NCBI GenBank assembly: GCA_001618615.1
Contig: LKHB01000172.1
Span: forward strand, 1 to 18,278
Origin: Fermentibacter danicus
GTDB taxonomy: Bacteria > Fermentibacterota > Fermentibacteria > Fermentibacterales > Fermentibacteraceae
DNA length: 18,278 nucleotides
Direction: 5' to 3'
Both the position numbers and the translations under genes were made by a program. How positions within the stretch are numbered: position 1 is the first letter of the stretch; every line of letters starts with the position of its first letter. This document shows, in pieces, positions 8,006 through 14,388 of the stretch. The notes beneath the pieces were generated by a model. The model had not been told where the DNA came from. It saw only the letters and a list, made by a program, of their open reading frames with translations, and did not search any database.

Positions 8006-8455
8006 CTAGAAGGGGATGTCGTCATATTCGGAATCGCTCTCCGGTGGTTCGTCGGCCGGGGAGTAGCGCGCCTTCTCCGGGCGTTCCTGCGTCTCGGAGC
8101 GCTGCTGCTGCCCCGTCCGTTCGAGGAACTGGACCCTGCGCGCCACTATCTCGAGCCGGCTTCTGGACGAACCGTCCTGGGCCTGCCAGGAGCTTGTCTG
8201 GAGTTCGCCCTCCACCAGGACCGGGCTGCCCTTGCGGAGATATTCCGCCACCAGTTCCGCAGTCCTCCGCCATGCGACCACGTCCACGAAGCAGGTCTTT
8301 TCGCGCCATTCGCCGTCCTTGCCGCGGTAGGACTGGCTGCTGGCGATCCTGAAATTGGCGACATGAATGCCGGTTTCCAGGAGATCCGTCCTGGGGTCGT
8401 CGACGAGGTTGCCGGAGATCATGACGCGGTTGATGCTGGGCATACGGATGTTCAT
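8006..8455 (-). CDS. ssb: Single-stranded DNA-binding protein
   Basis: A 149-residue SSB that coats single-stranded DNA in replication and repair. The OB fold covers residues 5-112, with SINRVMISGNLVDDPRTDLL, FRIASSQSYRGKDGEWREKT, FVDVVAWRRTAELVAEYLRK, GSPVLVEGELQTSSWQAQDG and LEIVARRVQFLE. A Gln/Arg/Pro-rich linker follows, and the protein ends in the conserved acidic tip SEYDDIPF, which binds SSB partners. ATG 8455 is preceded by GAGGAG that overlaps the rpsF stop, six bases from the end of rpsF. Confidence 0.97.
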   Translation of the reverse strand: MNIRMPSINRVMISGNLVDDPRTDLLETGIHVANFRIASSQSYRGKDGEWREKTCFVDVVAWRRTAELVAEYLRKGSPVLVEGELQTSSWQAQDGSSRSRLEIVARRVQFLERTGQQQRSETQERPEKARYSPADEPPESDSEYDDIPF

Positions 8456-8461
8456 GCCGGG

Positions 8462-8860
8462 CTACTCCTCTGCGTCCTGCTCTGATTCGTCCTCTGAATC
8501 TTCATCGGTGAAGGCCTGCTCCTCGGGCATCGCGGTCTCGTAGGTGATCCTGTCCTCACCGGCGGTCACGCGGCTGTCGTCGAGCCTGATGTTGAGGTGC
8601 CTGAGACAGTTCTCGTTGATCCTGAGGTTCCAGTCGATGGCGGCGCTGACTTCCTCGTTCCCGGTCCAGCGAATGAAGTAGTAGACTCCCTCGCTCTGCT
8701 TCTTCAGCGGGAAGGCGAGCATCCTCCTGCCCCAGGGCTGGGTGCCCGAGTGTGTCCCCTTCGCCTTGCCGATTATCTCCACGACCCTGGAGACTTCCTG
8801 CTCGAGTTCGGTCTCGGAGAGGGAGGCGCTGAAGATCACGGCTGTTTCGTAGTTGCGCAA
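8462..8860 (-). CDS. rpsF: 30S ribosomal protein S6
   Basis: bS6, 132 residues; it pairs with S18 on the 30S platform. RNYETAVIFSASLSETELEQ opens the protein, and PLKKQSEGVYYFIRWTGNEE with NLRINENCLRHLNIRLDD gives the ferredoxin-like fold. It ends in an acidic tail (EDSEDESEQDAEE), comparable to the glutamate-rich tail that RimK modifies in E. coli S6. An open frame continues upstream to 8980, but the protein family starts at RNYE, and GAGGAGGA stands six bases before TTG 8860, so TTG is the likely start. It is the first gene of the minus-strand operon. Confidence 0.95.
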   Translation of the reverse strand: MRNYETAVIFSASLSETELEQEVSRVVEIIGKAKGTHSGTQPWGRRMLAFPLKKQSEGVYYFIRWTGNEEVSAAIDWNLRINENCLRHLNIRLDDSRVTAGEDRITYETAMPEEQAFTDEDSEDESEQDAEE

Positions 8861-9012
8861 ATGCACTCCTCCTCGGGATTGCGGACTGGCCGATGCGGGA
8901 ATGCCGGAAACGCCGTAACAGCCCGCGTGCTGCGCGGGTCGGTGGGTGTCGCTTCCGGACGTGCGGCGCATCCGCCACAACGGCCGCGCATCATCGAGCG
9001 CGGCAAACGACG
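8861..9012 (-). promoter_or_regulatory. rpsF 5' leader with a candidate regulatory hairpin
   Basis: About 150 bases of leader lie between the predicted start of transcription and TTG 8860, long for this compact operon. On the minus strand it contains CCCGCG-CAGCA-CGCGGG (8938 down to 8922), a perfect 6-bp hairpin, directly preceded by CCGA (8942 down to 8939). S6:S18 autoregulatory leaders described in many bacteria use a CCG in a bulge beside a hairpin, so this is a candidate for that element. I have not matched the complete consensus. Confidence 0.35.
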
Positions 9013-9018
9013 GAATGG

Positions 9019-9047
9019 TTTATCGTCAAGGCGCCCGCCGCAGTCAA
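9019..9047 (-). promoter_or_regulatory. Promoter of the rpsF operon
   Basis: Read on the minus strand: TTGACT (9047-9042), a 17-base spacer, then GATAAA (9024-9019). The -35 box is near the sigma-70 consensus and the spacer is ideal. It points toward rpsF and would begin transcription about 150 bases upstream of its start codon. Confidence 0.65.
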
Positions 9048-9061
9048 GCCCCGTCGAAATG

Positions 9062-9090
9062 TTGACCGACGCCTGCCCCGGCCAGATACT
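9062..9090 (+). promoter_or_regulatory. Promoter of the barrel-like gene at 9165
   Basis: TTGACC (9062-9067), a 17-base spacer and GATACT (9085-9090). It lies back to back with the rpsF promoter, with the two -35 boxes 14 bases apart. The predicted leader before ATG 9165 is about 70 bases. Together with the rpsF leader and promoter this accounts for the gene-free stretch 8861-9164. Confidence 0.65.
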
Positions 9091-9164
9091 TCCAGGGGAT
9101 CAACCCCGTTAAAGTGGAGGCCGGCCCTGGCGCCTCCCTGTCCTGTCGATTGCGGAGGTGAGAA

Positions 9165-9638
9165 ATGAAGGCTTCGTTCCCGCTCCTTCTGGCTGCTCTG
9201 TTCTCAGTCCTTATGCCGTCCGACGCCATGGCCCAGCGCGACGGTTTCGGCATCGGGATAATTGCAGGGGATCCTACGGGTCTCTGCATCAAGAACTGGC
9301 TGTCGCAGAAGTCCGCGCTCGAGATGGCCGCCGCCTGGTCCTTCGAGGGCAATGGAGGCTTCTTCCTTTCGGGGGACTACGTGCTCCACTCCTTCGGCAT
9401 CTCGGGAGGCTCCGGGCTCATGCTCACCTACGGCCTCGGAGGCAGGCTCTACTTCCGCGACGGCGACAAGAACAATGACGGTGACACGTTTCTCGGCCTG
9501 AGGGTCCCCCTGGGGCTCTGCTATCCGATCGAGGGGGCTCCGGTCGACATATTCCTGCAGCTCGCCCCGGTCATGGATCTCATCCCGGAAACCGAACTCA
9601 GACTGAACGGCGGAGTAGGGGCCAGGCTCTACCTCTAG
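9165..9638 (+). CDS. Small secreted outer-membrane beta-barrel-like protein
   Basis: A 157-residue protein with a clear signal peptide (MKASFPLLLAALFSVLMPSD, cleavage probably after AMA). The mature part alternates short amphipathic strands with glycine-rich turns, for example GFGIGIIAGDPTGLCIKNWL, FFLSGDYVLHSFGI and LMLTYGLGGRLYF, and ends in GGVGARLYL, an aromatic/hydrophobic terminus typical of outer-membrane barrels. No specific family is recognised. An Asp/Asn-rich turn (DGDKNNDGD) might bind calcium. GGAGGTGA precedes ATG 9165. Its stop shares the palindrome CTAG (9635-9638) with the stop of the opposing gene. Confidence 0.75.
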   Translation: MKASFPLLLAALFSVLMPSDAMAQRDGFGIGIIAGDPTGLCIKNWLSQKSALEMAAAWSFEGNGGFFLSGDYVLHSFGISGGSGLMLTYGLGGRLYFRDGDKNNDGDTFLGLRVPLGLCYPIEGAPVDIFLQLAPVMDLIPETELRLNGGVGARLYL

Positions 9639-11140
9639 CCCGTCAGCCCGACCCAGAGGTTGCCGGAGGGATATCCGGGGTCGCTCGTCACGTTGATGCC
9701 GAGCTTCCTGAGTCCTGATCCGTCGCCTGATCTGGGCAGGGAAGTCAGGTGTGCGTCGCAGTTCCGGAACATCGACAGGGTCTTCATCGCCAGGTCCGCC
9801 GCCGGGCTCGTCATCGCGCTGACGGACAGCGCTATGAGAACCTCCTCCAGGTCCAGCTCCGGGGAGTTCGTTCCCAGCACGGATGACTTCAGCCTGGCGA
9901 TCGACGAAATCGTTCCCGGCGACAGGAGATTCATCTCCCGGGGCAGCCCGGCCAGCACCTTCGACGCGTTCAGCACCAGGGCGGACGAAGCCGTCATCAG
10001 TGACGATGTCCTCCCCCGGACTATGGTTCCGTCGGGAAGTTCCAGGGCGGCGCCCTGCGGAGCCGGTCCTGCGGCAGTCGCCTTCTCCTCCCTCGCGGGG
10101 ATCACCACGCTCCGCTTCTCCGGTGTGAGCCCGTACTGCGAGAGCAGGGATTCGGCCTTCGCCACCGTGGTGTTCTCCACCAGACCCGTCATGTACTCGC
10201 ACCTGTATCTGAAATAGCGCCTTATCAGCTCCTGCTCCGCCGCCTCCCGGATCGCGCCGTCGTCGGTTATGCCGTCGGCGATGCGGTTGACTCCCATCTC
10301 CGTCGGGGATGAGTAGAGGATGGTGCGGCCGGTGATCTTCTCGTAGATGCGCTGAAGCAGCGGGAACGCTTCCACGTCGCGGTTGTAGTTCACGGCCTGT
10401 ATGCCCGTAGCCTCTAGGTGGAAGGGGTCGATCATGTTGAAGTCGTCTATGTCGGCCGTAGCCGCCTCGTATGCCGCATTCACGGGATGGTCCAGGGGCA
10501 GGTTCCAGACCGGGAAGGATTCGAACTTGGCATATCCGGCCTGACAGCCGAGCATGTGTTCGTGGTAGATCTGGGACAGGCTGGTCGCCAGCTTGCCGCT
10601 TCCGGGGCCGGGGCCCGTCACTATCACCAGCGGCTTTGTGCAGGGTATGTAAGGGTTCCTTCCGTAGCCCTCCTCGCTCGCTATCCTGTCCACATCCGAG
10701 GGATATCCCCTGGTGGGCGGATGAGCGCAGACCTTCACGCCCCTCCTGGACAGGCCCTTCATGAAGGATTCGGCGGCGGGCTGGCCGGTGTACCTCGTCA
10801 CCACCACGCTGCTGACCTGGAGCCCGTTCGATCTCAATTCGTCGATCAGCTTCAGAGCATCGACGTCGTAGGTGATTCCGAAATCGCCTCTGAGCCTGCG
10901 CCTCTCTATGTCGCCGGCGTGTATGCATACAAGAATCTCGGCGTTGTCGCTGAGTTCGTGAAGCAGCCTCAGTTTTGCGTTCGGATCATAGCCGGGCAGG
11001 ACTCTCGCGGCATGGTAGTCGTAGAGCAGTTTGCCTCCGAACTCGAGGTACAGCCTGCCCTCGACGGAGCCTATCCTGTCCAGAATCGCCTTCTTCTGGG
11101 CTTCGAGGTACTTCCCGCAGTCGAATCCGGAGCGGAACAC
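9635..11140 (-). CDS. UPF0371 / DUF1846 family protein
   Basis: A roughly 501-residue cytoplasmic protein of the conserved UPF0371 family, whose function is not established. The N-terminus fits the family form: FDCGKYLEAQKKAILDRI, then LEFGGKLLYDYHAARVLPG. A glycine-rich segment VTGPGPGSGKLATSLSQIYH near residue 180 looks like a nucleotide- or phosphate-binding loop. AYEAATADIDDFNMIDPFHL and AVNYNRDVEAFPLLQRIYEK follow, as in the family. The open frame reaches TTG 11158, but that codon lies in the T tract of the upstream terminator; GTG 11140, five bases after GGGAGG, is the better start and gives the usual N-terminus. No clear own promoter is visible. Confidence 0.88.
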   Translation of the reverse strand: MFRSGFDCGKYLEAQKKAILDRIGSVEGRLYLEFGGKLLYDYHAARVLPGYDPNAKLRLLHELSDNAEILVCIHAGDIERRRLRGDFGITYDVDALKLIDELRSNGLQVSSVVVTRYTGQPAAESFMKGLSRRGVKVCAHPPTRGYPSDVDRIASEEGYGRNPYIPCTKPLVIVTGPGPGSGKLATSLSQIYHEHMLGCQAGYAKFESFPVWNLPLDHPVNAAYEAATADIDDFNMIDPFHLEATGIQAVNYNRDVEAFPLLQRIYEKITGRTILYSSPTEMGVNRIADGITDDGAIREAAEQELIRRYFRYRCEYMTGLVENTTVAKAESLLSQYGLTPEKRSVVIPAREEKATAAGPAPQGAALELPDGTIVRGRTSSLMTASSALVLNASKVLAGLPREMNLLSPGTISSIARLKSSVLGTNSPELDLEEVLIALSVSAMTSPAADLAMKTLSMFRNCDAHLTSLPRSGDGSGLRKLGINVTSDPGYPSGNLWVGLTG

Positions 11141-11154
11141 CTGGACCTCCCGGT

Positions 11155-11189
11155 ACAAAAGCCGAGGGCGGGACCGTTCGGCCCCGCCC
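11155..11189 (-). terminator. Intrinsic terminator after the C25 peptidase gene
   Basis: On the minus strand, GGGCGGGGCC (11189-11180), loop GAAC, and GGTCCCGCCC (11175-11166) form a 10-bp stem with one G-U pair, followed by TCGGCTTTTG. It ends 22 bases downstream of the peptidase stop and directly precedes the UPF0371 gene, suggesting that gene needs its own promoter or read-through. Confidence 0.8.
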
Positions 11190-11210
11190 TTCTTGCATCG
11201 TTTCCGGCAG

Positions 11211-13493
11211 CTAACGGATTACCATCACCTGCCGCGACATGGATCCGGACGGGGTGTTCAGTCTGATGAAGTAAACCCCGTTGGCTACGTCGCCGATCTG
11301 CCATTCGACGGAATGCTCACCCGCGGTCATGTCGCCGGAGATGACCGTTCCGACCAGGCGCCCGGTCACGTCGAAGACGGAGAGCTCGACCCTGCCGGCC
11401 GTCGGGTTGAAGAAGGACACCGACGCGGAGGTCGTTACCGGGTTGGGGGAGGGGAGACTCATCCAGAAGTCGCCGGGAACGGTTGACTCGTCCTCCTCGA
11501 CGCCCACTCCGACGATCCAGAACATCGAGGCGCTCCTGTTGTTGTGCAGGGTCGCTCCGGCATGGATCGTTCCGGACGACGGAATCGTGACGTTGAACGT
11601 AACCTGCCCTGATGCGTCGGTGACGAGCTTCTCGTAGAAGCTGGGCTCGTTGGTCGTCCCGGAGACGCCGTCGGTGAGGGTAACCGTAGCTCCGTCAACC
11701 GGGATGCCGTCGCGATTGACCGTGAGGGTGATGGTCTGGGCGCCGGCTTCGATCTGACTGGGGCCGCTGATGGAGAGAACTCCGTATTCCCCGGCTTCGT
11801 CGAAGGTCCAGATCTCCATGGCCGGATCGCCGAACCAGAAGTACATCTTGGCGTTGGTTATTCCGAGATCGCCGTGCACCGCGATGGTCGCGGCGGTGGC
11901 TGCATCGATCGCCTCACGAACGGCGAACAACCCGGTATTGTAGATGGCCTTGTAGATCTCCTTCATGTAGTCGTGGTTGGGTATGGTGTAGGACGGGTCG
12001 TTGGCCGCCAGGTTGCCCGACGAACCGCAGGTGGCGAACTGCCAGCTCTCGGCCAGGCAGTTGCCGCTTTCCTGGTAGCGGCCGCAGTAGCAGGCGATAT
12101 TGAACACAGGGGGCATGAAGGTGTTGGTGAGGGCGTTGATGTTGGCCTGGGTCCAGCCGGGGCTCCAGGACCACTCTCCTTCGTCGCCGTGCCCTCGGTA
12201 CCCGACGGTGCCGATGGAGGAATTGATGGCGTCGGAGACCATCTGCGCGGTGCCGCCCTCGGGCGGGTAAACCTTGGTGAAGGTTATGTCGCACAGGCTG
12301 TATGGGAAAGCGGCCAGCTCGTTGCAGCACTGAGTGTACTTGCCGGGACAGTTCTCCTGGTGGGCTGCCAGGACGGTCTCGCTGGGGATGATGCCCGTGG
12401 TGTTCAGGTCGTCGAAGGCGTACATGAGGTAGCCGTCGATGATCTTGTCCACCTGGTGGGATATCTGGGCAGGGGTGCCGGTGAGGCGGCCGAGCGCGAT
12501 CTCGGGCAGGAAGTCCGACCCGGTGATGCAGGCATAGTGGTGATCGCCCACATGAGAGCCGTAGTTGTAGGAGGGAAGCTCGGCATGGGTGCCGGCGATC
12601 AGGGCGAACCTGGTGACGCCGGTTTCGTAGTTGTCGGTTATCGCGGCGTAGATCGCCCCGGGGTTGGAGGGGCTGGGGAGAACCTCGACCTTGACCCTCA
12701 GCCCGAGCCAGTTGTGCAGCTCGTACAGGGGGGCGACCGCAGACTGGTTGTCCGCCGTGCAGACCACGACGTATTCTACTCCGCCCTCGAGGTTGCCGCT
12801 GGACTGGGTGGCGGCGCGGAACTGGTCGAAGTTGACTATGAGCCCGGACATGGCCTCCTGCATGGCAGGGGTCACGGGCTGGGCGGCGTCGAGAGCGTCG
12901 CCGTCGAAGTCGATCCTTACGCGCATGCTGAAGGCGACACGAAGCTCACGGGCGGCCGCGTCGTAGCTGAACGGGTTGACCAGGAGCCTGGCGCAGTGGA
13001 GCCCGGACCAGATCGCATCGTTGTCGGAGGAGGCCCAGGTTTCGGGATAGGTCACCCCGTCGGCCTCGTAGATCCTGTCGTTCATCTCGAAGGGCCAGGG
13101 AGCGTGCGGCATGTCGATCTCCGCCGGCTGCCTGGGCAGGATGGAGAGGTTCTGGAAGGTGGAGTACTCCACGCTCTCCACCGTGACTACGGCGTGCGTG
13201 CCGAAGGGGAGGGCGAACATGACCGGATATGCCGGGAGTTCGGGGAACCCGACCTCTCCTTGGGGTGTACAGCCCGGCATTTCCACCTTGTCCCAGGCCC
13301 TGCCGCCGCCCGGATGGGTTCCGAGCCAGAAGCCGGGGAAGGTGACGTCGGCCACGATATGCCCGAGGTCGGACTCGACCAGTTCGAACACAGGCTGTGA
13401 GCCTGCAGAACCCCCGAGGGACTGCCACTCGTATGACTCGCCCGAAGCGAAGGCCATGACAAATGGTATCAGCGCAATAAGATACATCTTCAA
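11211..13493 (-). CDS. Secreted gingipain-type (C25) cysteine peptidase with a C-terminal sorting domain
   Basis: A 760-residue exported protein. Residues 1-19 form a signal peptide. Residues about 20-235 resemble a gingipain-type propeptide region. The peptidase domain (about 238-565) has the catalytic pair: His435 in GYRGHGDEGEW and Cys468 in FNIACYCGRYQ, 33 residues apart, the same spacing as His211-Cys244 of RgpB. NCLAESW and a WFGDPAMEIWT motif follow, also typical of the family. Residues 570-660 form an Ig-like domain (GATVTLTDG). The C-terminus (SLPSPNPVTTSASVSF, then LSVFDVTGRLV, NGVYFIRLNT and SRQVMVIR) resembles a type IX secretion sorting domain. The start is TTG 13493 or ATG 13487. 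Target proteins are unknown. Confidence 0.92.
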   Translation of the reverse strand: MKMYLIALIPFVMAFASGESYEWQSLGGSAGSQPVFELVESDLGHIVADVTFPGFWLGTHPGGGRAWDKVEMPGCTPQGEVGFPELPAYPVMFALPFGTHAVVTVESVEYSTFQNLSILPRQPAEIDMPHAPWPFEMNDRIYEADGVTYPETWASSDNDAIWSGLHCARLLVNPFSYDAAARELRVAFSMRVRIDFDGDALDAAQPVTPAMQEAMSGLIVNFDQFRAATQSSGNLEGGVEYVVVCTADNQSAVAPLYELHNWLGLRVKVEVLPSPSNPGAIYAAITDNYETGVTRFALIAGTHAELPSYNYGSHVGDHHYACITGSDFLPEIALGRLTGTPAQISHQVDKIIDGYLMYAFDDLNTTGIIPSETVLAAHQENCPGKYTQCCNELAAFPYSLCDITFTKVYPPEGGTAQMVSDAINSSIGTVGYRGHGDEGEWSWSPGWTQANINALTNTFMPPVFNIACYCGRYQESGNCLAESWQFATCGSSGNLAANDPSYTIPNHDYMKEIYKAIYNTGLFAVREAIDAATAATIAVHGDLGITNAKMYFWFGDPAMEIWTFDEAGEYGVLSISGPSQIEAGAQTITLTVNRDGIPVDGATVTLTDGVSGTTNEPSFYEKLVTDASGQVTFNVTIPSSGTIHAGATLHNNRSASMFWIVGVGVEEDESTVPGDFWMSLPSPNPVTTSASVSFFNPTAGRVELSVFDVTGRLVGTVISGDMTAGEHSVEWQIGDVANGVYFIRLNTPSGSMSRQVMVIR

Positions 13494-13564
13494 GCCGGTA
13501 CCGCCTTTCCAAAGGAAGGGTGGGTATCAGAGTCACCTGCACTCGCCTGTTTGATACAAGCTAC

Positions 13565-13593
13565 ATTCTCGCACTACTTTTCCCCGGGGTCAA
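13565..13593 (-). promoter_or_regulatory. Promoter of the C25 peptidase gene
   Basis: On the minus strand TTGACC (13593-13588), 17 bases, then GAGAAT (13570-13565). It would start transcription about 65 bases before the start codon. Confidence 0.6.
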
Positions 13594-13600
13594 GGTTTCG

Positions 13601-13629
13601 TTGACTTGCCCGCGCTCTTGCCCGATGTT
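13601..13629 (+). promoter_or_regulatory. Promoter of the barrel-like gene at 13661
   Basis: TTGACT (13601-13606), 17 bases, then GATGTT (13624-13629). The -35 boxes of this and the opposing promoter are only seven bases apart, so one regulator bound between them could affect both genes. Confidence 0.55.
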
Positions 13630-13660
13630 GCACCTTATACCAAAGGAGGTAGCCCGGGAA

Positions 13661-14350
13661 ATGAGAACTCTTCTATTGGTTCCGGCAATTGCAGCGGCAG
13701 CCCTGGCCGGCCCGAGGATCGGCGGAAGGGTGGGATACTACAGCGGCAACGATCCCAGAACGGAGGATGGCGGTTCGAGCCCGTTCTTCGGCGGGCAGAT
13801 AGCGCTCCCGCTCATGGAGATGGTATCCCTGGAGCTCAGCGCGGGATACGCCTCCACCGAGACCGACATACTCCTCAGCGATTACCTCCTAGACTACATC
13901 GAGCAGGAGGAGGGCGTACGCGTCGATCCCGACTCCCTCCTCGACTACCTGGAGAACGAATGGGGCTGGACGGGTGGCGGCGCCGAGTTCGCCAGAAACT
14001 ATACAGCCACCTTCCATGACCTCGACCTTGCGGCGACTCTCAAGGTCGGAATCCCCATCGGAAATCTCCCCTTCAGGCCCTACGTCGGCGGCGGCGGCGG
14101 TGCCCACATCATGGTCAGCGACGCCGACCTGCTGATCGAGTACGTCGAACAGCAGACAGGCGAGGGATCTCCCCTGGAAGTCTACGACAAGATCCATCCA
14201 TCGGTACACGGCGTCGTCGGAGCGGACTTCAGGCCTCCGGCGCTGCCCGTGTCGCTCTTTGCGGAATACAGGTATGCGAGGGTCCTGGGTGAAGAGGCGG
14301 GAGCCGGTGACATCGGCTCGATCTACACCGGAGTGAATCTGGGATTCTGA
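13661..14350 (+). CDS. Secreted outer-membrane beta-barrel-like protein
   Basis: A 229-residue protein beginning at ATG 13661, which follows AAAGGAGGT; the open frame extends to 13520, but that part is not protein-like and would bury the signal peptide. MRTLLLVPAIAAAALA is the signal peptide. The mature protein starts GPRIGGRVGYYSGNDPR and alternates barrel-type strands (MVSLELSAGYAST, HDLDLAATLKVGIPIG, PFRPYVGGGGGAHIM, PVSLFAEYRYARVLG) with an acidic insert at about residues 70-110, and it ends IGSIYTGVNLGF, with the terminal Phe common in outer-membrane barrels. This resembles the generic outer-membrane beta-barrel (OmpW/OprF-like) fold; no precise family is recognised. Confidence 0.8.
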   Translation: MRTLLLVPAIAAAALAGPRIGGRVGYYSGNDPRTEDGGSSPFFGGQIALPLMEMVSLELSAGYASTETDILLSDYLLDYIEQEEGVRVDPDSLLDYLENEWGWTGGGAEFARNYTATFHDLDLAATLKVGIPIGNLPFRPYVGGGGGAHIMVSDADLLIEYVEQQTGEGSPLEVYDKIHPSVHGVVGADFRPPALPVSLFAEYRYARVLGEEAGAGDIGSIYTGVNLGF

Positions 14351-14388
14351 AATCAGCCGGACATTTCCGGCAGGACAGGGGGTGCAGC

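Noticed and set aside
8862..8980. A longer S6 starting at 8980
   Set aside because: The extra 40 residues are unlike any S6, and a strong ribosome binding site sits just before TTG 8860.
9204..10928. A 574-residue open frame on the minus strand
   Set aside because: It lies in another frame of the UPF0371 gene and antisense to the barrel gene; Arg/Gly/Glu-rich, with no domain.
11874..13400. A 508-residue open frame on the plus strand
   Set aside because: It is antisense to the C25 peptidase and consists mostly of Val, Gly, Asp and Ala without recognisable domains; a shadow frame.
13520..13660. Longer N-terminus of the barrel-like gene
   Set aside because: It would cover the promoter and place a hydrophobic signal peptide internally; AAAGGAGGT precedes ATG 13661.
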